A stretch of DNA of 64,000 bases from Carex sylvatica (Eukaryota; Streptophyta; Magnoliopsida; Poales; Cyperaceae): the NCBI GenBank assembly GCA_964058845.1, contig CAXKVR010000158.1, forward strand, positions 62,001 through 126,000, in the 5' to 3' direction. Below, in pieces: positions 9,752-20,837 of the stretch (position 1 is its first letter; each line of letters begins with the position of its first letter). The translations under genes were made by a program, and so were the position numbers. The notes under the pieces were generated by a model. It searched no databases. It saw nothing but the letters and a program-made list of their open reading frames with translations, and was not told the origin of the DNA.

Positions 9752-11856
9752 TGATAAGCACAAATTATATACATATTCGATCTAGTTTTCATCATAAAAT
9801 AACACCAAATATCTTGTATTTTGAATATAAAGAGAATAGAATACACCTAGAATCAAGTTACTGCATTTGTTTGGTTTTAATTTGCAGGAAACAAAGAAAA
9901 ATGAAGAAAAACAAAGAAAAATGCCCAGTGCGGACGCACGGTTTACGATATGGTTGTAATGAGTACGTAGATGGATTTCTGGACGCGCGCCAATTTAAAA
10001 AAGGTATAATAAGCTATTCATCAAAATCCGTGCAGACGCACGGATATCGATGCAGCCGCACTCTGGTCGAACAGAAAAGTCCGAGCCCAGTGCGGACGCA
10101 CTGTAGCAGAACTGCAAAAATGGAGTCTGAACTTAAAATGGCCACAACTTTTGACTCGTAACTCCGTTTTGGACATATGACCACTTTTCGGAAAGCCAAC
10201 GAGAAGATCTACAACTTGAGAAAATAAAAAATGAAAAATGATGAAAAATTCTTCCCAGTGCGGATGGACCACACGCACTGCGGATGAACCCAGCCGCATT
10301 CAGTACTTGGCAAAAATTCAGAAAGTTTCAGAGAAGCAGATTCCACCCGCAGTGCGGGTCATCCATCCGCAGTGCGGGTCATCCATCCGCAGTGCCATCC
10401 GCACCCAGAGATAATTGCAGAAGTTAAATAAGGAAACTTGTCCCAGTGCGGGTGAAGCCACCCGCAGTGCGGGTCATCCATCCGCACTGGACCCGCAGAA
10501 AGCTAATAACTGCCCGGTTTGACAGTTTTTCTATTTTTGGCGCTTTATGGACGCGTTTTTACTGCCAGAAATACACTTACTTGCCAGGGAAGTAATGCTA
10601 AACAGAGCACCCACTAACCCCACCTTCTAGCCTCTAAATCGGGCATAATCCTTGGCTATAAAAGGGAGAGTCCTTTCCCATTCATGGATCATTGAATCTC
10701 ACATCAACCAACACACCATCATTCTCTCTTTACACACACACTTAGCGATAAATTCTAGAGTAAGGAAAGCTTTCAGGCAAGGAGAAGAAGGGCTTCCTAA
10801 GCAAGATTCGGCAAAAGAGAGGTCTTTGATCTGTCAAAGGGTGTAATTGCTTCTTTTATTTCATTTCTTCTTACTTTGCCAATTTTTGTAATGGATCTCT
10901 CCAAGAGGGAGTAGTTCTCTCTCTAGGGGTTTAGGTCATCATGCATGAACTTGTTTAATTCTATTTTATTTGGTCATTTGCTTTTATTATGATTGTTATA
11001 TGGGATTTGATTGTTAATTTCTGTGATTTTATAATTTGTGTTAATTACATAGTTAGTACTTGAATTGTAGTATCCCGTTTTAGTTTCAAAAGAACTAAAA
11101 TTGACTAGGATCATATAGGATAGTACCAATTATGAATGCAAATATCCTAGGTTTAGATTAAGATTCTAACCAATTTAATCTAAGCCGGAACTATAGAAAT
11201 TAAGATTAGGGACTTGGTGAAGGACCTAACCGTGAAGTCAAACCCTAATTAGGACATCTCAAATCAAGTCGGATATTGGTATCATGGACTTTATTGAGAA
11301 GTACCAATACTTGAGGAGAGGAGAGACTAACAAGAGCTTATGGTCTAGGTAGCTAGGGTGAAGGACCTAATCGTGAAGTCCGAATTACCTAGACACGTTA
11401 TTAATTCACGAAAGTGACCCTTAATAACATATTAGGTTAGAAACCTCGTCAAATCATACATGAATTCAAGCAAATACCGAATAGATAGAATTAGCAAGGG
11501 ATTGTAGACCAAAGACCCCTAGATCTTTAAATCTTGAAAGCAAACCGATTACTTTTCTTTTACTTTTATTTACTTTAATTGTTTAAAATTCCTCTTTCGG
11601 GTATTGAACCCAAACTTTAGGATTACTTAAACAACCCCCCATTTACTTTACTTTATTGCACTTTACTTTATTATTATTTACTGAAATTAATTATTTAGGG
11701 TTTAAAACTAAGTATTTTCTATACTCTCTGTGGATCGATACCTCAAATACTACTTTGATATAATTGTGCACTTGCAATTAGACTCAAAAGCATTTAAGGT
11801 TTAAAAGGTACATCTCATTGTACTGAAACTTTTTAGCGTACCCTTTACGCGCATCA
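9752..11856 (+). mobile_element. Solo LTR, probably Ty3-type, inside the transposase
   Basis: The ends are TGAT and ATCA, and the 5-bp duplication GAGTA flanks it (9747-9751, 11857-11861). It has no coding capacity, primer site or second LTR. A TATAAAAG box lies at 10657-10664 with a leader-like region after it. Around 9925-10500 there are many GTGCGG-centred words (CAGTGCGGACGCAC, CCGCAGTGCGGGTCATCC), some in tandem. The CTGTGGATCGATACC block near 11729 resembles LTR ends of the plant Tat/Athila Ty3 lineages (from memory, not searched). Removing the LTR and one duplication restores the transposase frame exactly. Confidence 0.8.
10657..10664 (+). promoter_or_regulatory. TATA box of the solo LTR
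   Basis: TATAAAAG in a GC-richer context inside the 2.1-kb LTR. It sets the LTR orientation as plus, the same direction as the disrupted transposase. Confidence 0.6.
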
Positions 11857-11861
11857 GAGTA

Positions 11862-13387
11862 CACCAGGACTGACCATGCACAACTCACGGCATCAATCAT
11901 TGCAGATATCATCGAGGATAGCATTAAGAAAGACCCCTGTATGAGCATTCGGAGTGTGGAAAACTGCGTGAGGGTTAGATTTCGAACTATAACCCCAAAG
12001 TACAACCGACTTTGGAGAGGTCGTGAGATTGCAGTATCCCGACAATTCGGGAGTTGGGAGGAATCGTACAATTTTATGAAACTATTGCTTATCGGGATAT
12101 GTGACAAGAATCCCGGCTCGAGGCACCAATTTCTGACTAGTCCGAGTATCGATAAAAATACAGGACTGGTCAAGCAAGATGTGCAGCAATTCAGGGCCGT
12201 CGCATGGGCTTATGGACCATGCATCACCGCAGTTGATTACTTGAGACCGGTGATCAGTATAGATGCAGCCTTCCTCTCTGGACGGTATGAGGGACGGCTT
12301 TTGATGGCCTGCGGCTATGATGCCGAGAATCAATTGCTGCCTCTAGCATTTGGAATTGTACAGAAGGAGAATGAAGAGAATTGGGGTTTTTTCTTACAGT
12401 GGTTTAGAATTCATGTGCTTGGTGTTAATAGATTCGTATGCGTTATATCAGACCAACACAAGGCGATCAAAGCTGCTTTGAAACCCGAATACGGATGGGA
12501 TGGGAATAATTTTGTGCACAGGTTTTGTATGCAGCATGTTGCTGATAACCTGGTGCAGGCGTGCGGAAAGGACAAATGGTACGGAACCAGGTTCAAACAA
12601 GGAGCCAGGAAGAAGAAGCCAAGAAGGCTGAAAGAGATGTTCGAAGATTTTGCCATGGTATGTCTAATATTGTCTAAGTTATATCATTTTTGTTTCCTTG
12701 ACATGCATATTTCATCTAATTTTACTTTGTTCTATTGCAGCAAAATCCGAAGTGTAATGCTTTTTTAAAGAGAGTGGGCAAAGTACGTCCTAATGATGTC
12801 ATGGAGCCGTCAAATGATGAGAAAATCTTTCAAACCTGTGATGGAGGATATCGATTTGGTATCATGACAACAAATGGCTCTGAGTCCCTGAACGCTGTCT
12901 TTAAGGAGGCCCGAATGTTGCCCGTAGCTGCACTTGTTGAGGAGACATTCTACAAGTGCAACAGGTGGTTTGTTCAGCGGCGGCAGGCAGCAATGGAGCA
13001 CAGCACTGCTTGTAAGCCTTTTTCCAAACGGGTACAAGATAAGCTTGCCAAACGGTGGGAGAAAGCTGTGGGTATGGATGTCATCTCATACTCGCACGGC
13101 GAAGGTAAGTACGAAGTCACGGGCCCAGATGAATATGTCCCAGTAGTCCAAACACAGGATGGAACTATGTCCATTATACATAGAAAGTTCAAGTATATTG
13201 CGACATTCGGAGCTGATAGAGCAGTGGAATGTACATGCAGAGGTATCCAACTAACTGGAATTCCGTGCGCTCATGTGTTAGCGGTTTGTCGCCATAACAG
13301 CTGGTCCCCCGATCAATTTGTTGCCCACTGGTACAGGATGGAGTACCTTCTGAGTACTTGGAATGCCTTGTTTGTTCCCTACGGTAA
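11862..13387 (+). pseudogene. MULE transposase, catalytic and SWIM part
   Basis: Continues the frame of 8676-9751 and holds one intron (12658-12740, GT-AG). The first exon piece carries the MULE DDE core: SIDAAFLSGRYEG (first Asp, about residue 492), VISDQHKAI (second Asp, about 556) and the C2H-type FVHRFCMQHVADN. After the intron, NGSESLN supplies the likely catalytic Glu (about residue 671). A SWIM zinc finger, CTCRGIQLTGIPCAH, follows at about residues 788-802. All catalytic residues are present. The coding frame is cut at 13387 by the copia element, whose 5-bp duplication GGTAA ends there. Confidence 0.92.
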
Positions 13388-15466
13388 TGTTAGTTTGTAA
13401 TAATCTAGAAGTCAATAATACGATAAATTATCATAAAGCTTTGTTCATGAATTGAGTGATTAAATAAACTGTCATTTTGTTGCCTTGAATATTATTACAT
13501 TTATGAATCATTCCTTTATCTGACTAGAGTCAATAACTGGAATTGTGAAACTTCATAATATAGATGTTATATATTCTTAAAAGTCACTAACCGAGGTAAT
13601 TAGCAGGAACACTAATTAACCGTTACAAGGTTAGTATGTGGATTAAAAGATGGTCAAGTTTTACAGACCACTGACAAGAGATGTCATTTTAATCACATAG
13701 ATACATGTTCTAGGAACATGGTATTTGACAGACCCCGAATGAAACATTAAATAGAATTGTGTATGTGTCATTAATGTTTTCATTCAGTGTTAAGTTCTAA
13801 AGTATGAGGTATTCATCTTTCCTACTAAGAGATGTGTATGTGTGATTGTTATCTAACGCTGTCGGTAAAACGCAGTTATAACGGTAGCTTTTCGGTACAC
13901 ATAGCTTAGCTGAGGTAGTGATGGTTTACCAAAAGTACTATTGTCCCTCGTATCTCTATACGAGCTATAGCATCACTGGGCCCCTTGATAGAGTAAGATT
14001 ATCTGCTAGCGGTATAATTACAAGAGTAATTATATTTGATAATCTGCTCAAGATCAAGAAAAGATTAAGTTTGCAAGGATGACACACACCTACCTTGAAA
14101 CTGATCTGATAGCTATGAGACGAAAGAACTGACACGAGTAAAATAGTTTACTGGATCGTGATATTGTACAGTACAGCATCATCTGTGTAATTGGATGGTC
14201 ATGATGCGTTATGCCAGATGCCTCTCATGATTATAGAAGTTAAAACAGTTTTAATTCTATTTACCAACATAACACAGATCCTATTGGGTCACACCGTATA
14301 GGAGTTAATCGGAGAATCTTATTGATTAATTATAAATTGATTATAATTAATATTAAGATGGTTATAATTAATTATACGTGTTATAATTAAATTATAAATG
14401 TCATATAAGATGACAAGCAAAAACAACGGTTAAATTATAAACGTGCACGACACGTTGTATAAAAATTACCGAAACAACAACCGCAAGAAATATAACTGTT
14501 CAGAACAATTATATATATGACATATGGATATTAATTGAATTTTGTCTTTTAAATTCATCATTATCCATACATGTCATCAACATTATCCACAAGGGCATTT
14601 TGGTCTTTTTACACATGACATGTCATCATCCTTATCCATTCAATGGCATTTCCGTAAATGGCATTTTGGTAAATGGCATTTCCGTAAATGGCATTTTGGT
14701 AAATGGCATTTTCGTAATTTCCAAACCTCCTCAAATGCCTATAAATAGAGGTGGAGGGGTAGAGAGAAAATGACTAATTTCTGAGATATCGAATCTGTCT
14801 GATCAGTTCGGTAATCTATTTTCTCTCTTTCTCGGTTTCTCTCCCAAATAGTGTTTCGGTTGGGAAAAGAAAGTTATACGTAGTTGACGTATAATCTTGC
14901 GGGTTGTTGAGAAGTATATTTACGGGATCGGTGAATAGTGTTTTCTCGAATTTCGTGGTATTTCAGTTTTTGCTCATTAGTGAATCTGAATAACTGCAAA
15001 TTCGTGAATAGTGTTATTTCGTCCTTTTCTCAGTGAATAGTGTTTTTGCAGAAAACCGCGGTTTACGGTATTTCTGGCAATAAGAAATAAACCGCTCTCT
15101 GGTTAGTCCTGGTGGATAACCGATAGAGGTATCACACGTGTGATACTCCGAGACGAGTCATTCCCTGGTGTAGCTCTTCTCGCTCGGTCTGCTTTCCAAT
15201 CAGAATTTGAAAACAAGGTATATACAAGTTATATTAATCTATTTAACTGGTAAGTAGATTAATGTTTTAGAAATCAATTATGGAGTAGATCTGTAAAAGG
15301 ATTAAATAGGGTTCTGATGTCAAAGGAATACGGAAGGTGGACCCCTTGGAATGTTTCCTGACATACCCCGTTTAATCCTTGGATTAAGATTAGAAGTAAA
15401 AATTTTATTTTACGTTCTTTCCGCACTTAATCAAATAAATGGGTTTGAACTGTCAAAACCCCAACA
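13388..15466 (+). repeat. 5' LTR of copia element 1
   Basis: Begins TGTTAGTTTG and ends CCCCAACA. It contains a 30-bp minisatellite at about 14642-14712 (AAATGGCATTTCCG / AAATGGCATTTTGG halves), a TATAAATAG box at 14740-14748, and an imperfect hairpin at 15297-15380. It is unusually long for a copia LTR. Confidence 0.96.
14740..14748 (+). promoter_or_regulatory. TATA box of copia element 1 LTR
   Basis: TATAAATAG lies directly downstream of the 30-bp minisatellite. The same box occurs in the 3' LTR at 22220-22228. It is the probable transcription start region of the element. Confidence 0.7.
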
Positions 15467-15467
15467 G

Positions 15468-15482
15468 TGGTATCAGAGCACA
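15468..15482 (+). other. Primer binding site (initiator Met tRNA)
   Basis: TGGTATCAGAGCACA starts two bases after the 5' LTR. It is the usual plant copia primer site complementary to the 3' end of initiator methionine tRNA. Confidence 0.93.
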
Positions 15483-17216
15483 AGGCTCTCCCGCTGATTG
15501 ATTTTCTAAAAGTTATAACTTATGCAAATTAGATGCATATACCGCATATCGGTTTAATTCTTACATTTGCAGCTTAAGTCCAAACCAATTAGAAATGAGA
15601 TTTTCTTGGTTCGGTTCTACCGACTAAGAAAGTTAAATTAGATTTAAGCTTTCTTTATGCTTTCTTATGAAATGTAAACTTTTACATTTCTTGGATCGGT
15701 TTTCCGACCGAGAAAGATAAAATAGGATTTTATGCTTTCTTTATGTTTTCGTTCTAAAAAAACTTTCAACTGCGTTTGAGTATATCTAAGAATGTGATGA
15801 AGCAATAAAGTACCTGAGTAAGAGCTGTTAATCTCCACCCGTAAAAGACAAGGTTAATGTCAAGAAAAGTCTCGGCTTTTCGACTAACCCCTTTTACGTG
15901 TCCTGATAGCTGGCCCAAAGGGAACTTTGTCACGTTACCAAATTACTTTAACGCTTTTGAAATGGCAAAATGTAACTCTTTCGCCTTTTCGAAAACCTTC
16001 GGATAAGTAAAGTTCATCGAAGAATGTGATGAAGCAATAAAGTATCTTAGTAAGAGCTGTCATTTCCACACTGTAAAAGAGATGGTTCTGTCTAGGAAAG
16101 ACTGAGTCTAAGAGGTCCTCGTGACCCCGGTCTTTCCTGGGAGCCCCTTTTACATGTCCTAATGGCTGGCCGAAAAGAAACTTTGTCACATTACCAAATT
16201 GCTTTATGGACCGAAAAGAATATCTGATTTTAAAACATATAAATTGTTTATGTGCTTTAAACGGTATGAATAAGAACTGAGCATAGCTGCAAAATAAAGA
16301 ATTAGTAACTGATAAATAATATACCTGACTTGGTCCCGTATATAAGTAAATTAGATTTACTGCTTTGATATGAAATGTATAAATTAAATTTATCGCTTTC
16401 AAAGGAACCGTGAAAGAACGTGATGTCAAAGAAAGATTTGTGCAGGAACTCACCTTTGTCTTTCTGGCAGACGACTTTCACGTGTCCGTAAGAATGTCTA
16501 AAGTCAGTTACAAGAACTGACTGCTTAACAAAGCTAAGCATGTGAAATAGATTTTGATGCCGAAGGAATACGGAGGGTGGACACCCCTGGAATGTTTCCT
16601 GACATATCTATTTTAAAGATTGCTGGCACTGTTAAGCATAAACACCAACCCATTAATTAAGTAATATGCCCTTCCTACTCTATCCTCCTCACATCATTGT
16701 TCATTGGTTGACGGGTCTTGCTCAGCAAGCGTCGCCTTTTACCTTTGGTGGTCGAGGGTTATGTCCGACATATCAAACCAAATAGAGTGAGGTTACTTAC
16801 CAATGATTTCCAAAACAGTTTTGGGCTTGGGGCAAAGTCTTCGTTAAAAACACGTGATGTTTTAACGAAACCAAGAATCACAAGAAGATGTGATTAGCAA
16901 GTTTGCTTACCTGAAAATAACTAATGGCTGAGTCATGCGTAAAAGCTGGCTTGTACATTAATGAAGATAGGGATCTTGGTTCTACTACAAATGGGAATAG
17001 AACAAAATTGTAGTGGGAGTTTTATTATTTGAATAAAGCATTACATGAACAAAGCTAAAAATCTTTACATTTTAACGTTGTAGAACATGACTAAATGAAA
17101 CGTCTTTCTCATTACGTTCCTTACTCGAAAAGAAAGACACACGTAAGAAAAAGGAATATGTTCTGAATACACCGGTCCCTACTAAAATAGTAGAGAGCAG
17201 CTCTATCAGTACTCAC
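15483..17216 (+). repeat. Non-coding leader of copia element 1, rich in inverted repeats
   Basis: No open gag is visible here. Imperfect hairpins occur at 15841-15897 (arms GTAAAAG/CTTTTAC), within 16021-16200 (arms AGGAAAGAC/GTCTTTCCT), 16385-16485 (GTGAAAG/CTTTCAC), 16545-16615 (AAATAGAT/ATCTATTT), 16840-16872 (TTCGTTAAAAC/GTTTTAACGAA) and 17099-17146 (GTCTTTCT/AGAAAGAC). The first two lie in tandem-like blocks that share GTGATGAAGCAATAAAGTA. The 16551-16612 block is a diverged copy of part of the LTR hairpin at 15297-15380. Confidence 0.75.
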
Positions 17217-20200
17217 ATGCTTCGTAGGACAAGCAATGTTGAGAAGCTGAAGAAGCTTAACTGTTCGTTGAGCCACGAGTTGGACACGGACATTATCCTG
17301 AACTCACTTCCTCCCAGCTATTCGGGGTTCATCGTGAACTCCCATAAGCATGGGATGGATAAGAGCTTGCAGGAGCTCCAAGGGATGATTGAGGGTCAAG
17401 GATGGGGACATAGAGAAGAGCTCTCATGTCTTCATGATCCAAGAAGGTGGGAGGAAGATCAAGAAAGCGAAAAAGGAAAACGGCTACTAAGTACAAAGGC
17501 AAAGGGAAGCAGGTTCTTAATCAGAACACTCCCAAGATAAAGGTCTCTGCTTCCTATGACTGCTATTACTATAATAGCAAGAGTCACTGGAAGAGAAACT
17601 GCCCGAGGTATCTGGAAGATCTGAAATCTGAGAGAGACTCAGAAGTTTCAGTCTCTGGTATTAATGATATTGAAGTTAATGTTGCGACCTCTTTTAATAA
17701 TTCGGTATTGAATACCAGATCATGTGCTCATATTTGTATGAATATGCACGCACTAATAAATAAGAGGAAGTTACGCAATAAGGAAGTACAACTCCGAGTT
17801 GGAAACGGAGCATGAGTTGCAAGCCGTTACAGTCGGTATGATAGAGTTGTATTTGCCTAGCGGGCTTGTAAATGGAATTAGAAAATGTATATTTTGTTCC
17901 AAGCATTTCCAGAAACATCATTTCAATCTCGTGTTAAGAGATGAATGATTTCTCTTTTGTTATAAAAGATAATAGATGTCTATTTATAAAATTGAGACAT
18001 ATTATGGATCCTCTTGTATGATGAATGATCTATATATATTGGAAATGAACAAACCCGTGTTTAACATCAATAACAAACGACTCAAAGCATCTCATGAAAG
18101 TACGACTTACATGAGGCATTGTCGCCTTGGTCATATAAATGAGAAACGCATCAAGAAGTTACAAGAAATTGGATTTCTTGATAGATTTGATCTTGAATCA
18201 ATTAAACACGTGCGAATCTTGTTTACATGGAAAAATGACCAATGCGTCTTTCTCCAAAAGGGGCGAAAGGGCAAGTGACTTATTAGGTATTATATACACG
18301 GATGTATGTGGACCTATAAGTACTTATGCAAGAAACAGTTATTACTACTTTATCACGTTTACTAATGATTTCAGTAAATATGATTATGTCTACTTGATTA
18401 GACATAAGTCTGAATTCCTTGAAATTCTCAAAGGATTAAAGGGTCCTTGCAATGAAAGACTTCAGAAGGAACTCTGCTTTGGTCTTTCCGGCATCTCTTT
18501 AATCCTTGGCTCAAGACTGAAGTAGAAAATCAACTAAACAAAAGTATTAAGGCCTTACGATCGGACCGTAGAGGCAATTACTTGTGTTATGAGTTTAAAA
18601 CGTACTTAAAGGAATGTGGGATAGTCTCACAACTCACACCTCCGGGGACACCGCAATGGAACGGTGTTTCTGAGAGAAGGAATCGAACTCTGCTTGACAT
18701 GGTTCGTTCCATGATGAGTAACACCACTCTTCCAAAATCATTTTGGGGACACGCACTAGAAACTGCCGCACGAACAGTAAATATGGTTCCATCTAAGTCA
18801 GTAGAAAAGACTCCGTACGAGTTATGGTTTGGAAAATCTCCAAATATGTCTTATCTTAAAATATGGGGTTGCGAAGTATTTGTCAAACGCCCGACGTCTG
18901 GCAAGCTTGATCCCAAATCTGACAAATGCTTTTTCGTAGGATATCCTAAGGAAACGAAAGGATATTACTTCTATTACCAGTCCGAGAACAAATTAGTTGT
19001 TGCTCGTCATGGTGTATTTTTGGAGAATGAGTTTCTCACAAAAGGAAGTAGTGGGAGTAATGTAATACTTGAAGAAATTCAAGATACATCACACAATACA
19101 ATATCTGAACCAGATCAGATAATCCCACCACTTGATACTTCGGCTGATGAGCATCTGAAAGTACCAAATCCACAAGTAGCTGTGGAAGAGGTTCTAGTCC
19201 CGAGCTCAAGTACTTCAACGCAAGTTGAAGTAGAACTGGATCCGCATACAGTTGTGGATCAAGTTCGACAGCCCGAAGAACAAGTGCTACGTAGGTCAAC
19301 AAGGACAGTCTATGCACCTGAGAGGTACTTGGGACTGCATGAGGTCTCAGTTTTTGATACTGAAGATCCTCTGACCTATGCGGAAGCAATGGATAGACCC
19401 GACTCTGATAAATGGCTGAAGGCCATGAGATCCGAAATACAGTCCATGTATGACAACACGGTCTGGAACCTAGTTGTACCACTTGATGTGGTGAAACCCA
19501 TAGCTAACAAGTGGGTTTTTAAAAGAAAAACATACATGGATGGTAGTATGACTGTATACAAAGCACGGCTTGTAGCGAAAGGTTTCAAACAAATTCTCGG
19601 CGCAGATTATGATGAAACTTTCTCGCCGTAGCTATGTTTAAGTCAATTCGGATACTCCTAGCAATTGCCGCATTTCATGATTATGAAATATGGCAAATGG
19701 ATGTCAAAACCGCCTTCTTAAAATGGAAATTTAGAAGAGGATGTGTACATGACACACCCTGAGGGTTTTGAAGATCCAAAGAATGCTGGGAAGGTATGCA
19801 AGCTTCTGAAATCCATTTATGGATTGAAGCAAGCATCACGGAGTTGGAATCTTCGATTTGACGAAGAAGTCAAAAAGTTTGACTTCGTCAGATGCGAAGA
19901 AGAACCGTGTGTGTACAGGAAAACTAGTGGGAGTGCCATCGCCTTTCTAATCTTGTATGTAGATGACATACTGTTAATAGCAAATGATATTCCTCTTTTG
20001 CAACAAGCTAAGTCTTTATTAAAGAAAGTCTTAGCAATGAAGGACTTGGGTGAGACTGTCTATATACTAGACATAGAGATCTACTGAGATAGATCGATTT
20101 GACTCATAGGATTGAGTCAAAGCATGTACATTGACAAAGTGTTGAATCGGTTCAACATGCAGGATTCCAGAAGGGGATTCCTGCCAATGAGTCATGGTGT

Positions 20201-20760
20201 ACAGCTTAGCAAGACTCAGTGTCTTTCGATAACTGATGAGCAAAAGAGCAATGAGTAGAGTACCATACGCTTTGGCTATGGGCTCTATCAAGTACGCCAT
20301 GTTGTGCACTCGCCCTAATAACTCGTACGCTTTGAGTATGACGAGTAGATATCAGGCTAATCCATGCTTGGAACATAGGAATACTTCCAAGAGAGTTTCT
20401 GGATCAAAAGTTCCTTAACAAACTTAGAGTGGTTCCAAGTGTTCAAGGCTCTGTGGACCTCTATTGAGACAACAATAGAGCTATAGCTCAGGCCAAGGAA
20501 CCGAGAACGTACTCGAGATCCAAACGTGTTCTATGACATTATCACCTAAAACGAGAGATCGTAAACATGATAAGATGATTATAATTAATTATAAAAGATA
20601 TAATTAATATAAAGGTAAAGTAAAGATTTGTAAAAATTGACACAATCAGCAACACAGCTGATCCACTCACAAAAACCTCTTCCTCAAGCCAAGCACCAGT
20701 TGCATACAGCTTCTATGGGTCTGAGACACATAGGAGATTGGCTATGAGTCTTTCTTTAGA
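17217..20760 (+). pseudogene. Decayed copia gag-pol (element 1)
   Basis: Copia domains are readable in order but in several frames with stops. A gag remnant (17217-17540) is followed by a CCHC-like knuckle that has lost its second Cys (17557-17605). The protease site near 17707 reads NTRS where an Asp-Thr/Ser-Gly triad is expected. GAG-pre-integrase and integrase follow (18030-19020), with the Asp in YTDVCGP, a later RSD, and Glu in NGVSERRNRTLL, but a 78-bp insert breaks the frame. Reverse transcriptase (19380-20087) keeps YVDD but has a one-base loss near 19628, offset by a one-base gain near 19723. The RNase H remnant (20240-20740) has several stops. No functional polyprotein can be made. 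Confidence 0.92.
18432..18509. mobile_element. 78-bp inverted-repeat insert in the copia integrase
   Basis: The insert starts AGGATTAAAG and ends CTTTAATCCTTGG, with an inner GAAAGAC/GTCTTTC pair. The 5-bp repeat CTCAA flanks it (18427-18431, 18510-18514). Insert plus duplication adds 83 bases, shifts the frame, and leads to a stop at 18523. The outer and inner arms resemble the hairpin in both LTRs. Confidence 0.7.
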
Positions 20761-20825
20761 TCTATGAGATTTTTTGAATATTAGAGATTTGTATAAGTAG
20801 GGCCTACGATGATTGGCTCCTAGCT

Positions 20826-20837
20826 TAAGTGGGAGAT
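20826..20837 (+). other. Polypurine tract of copia element 1
   Basis: TAAGTGGGAGAT lies directly before the TGTTAG start of the 3' LTR, the expected site of plus-strand priming. Confidence 0.9.

Noticed and set aside
19036..19482. Minus-strand frame of 148 codons
   Set aside because: Antisense to the copia integrase/RT region.
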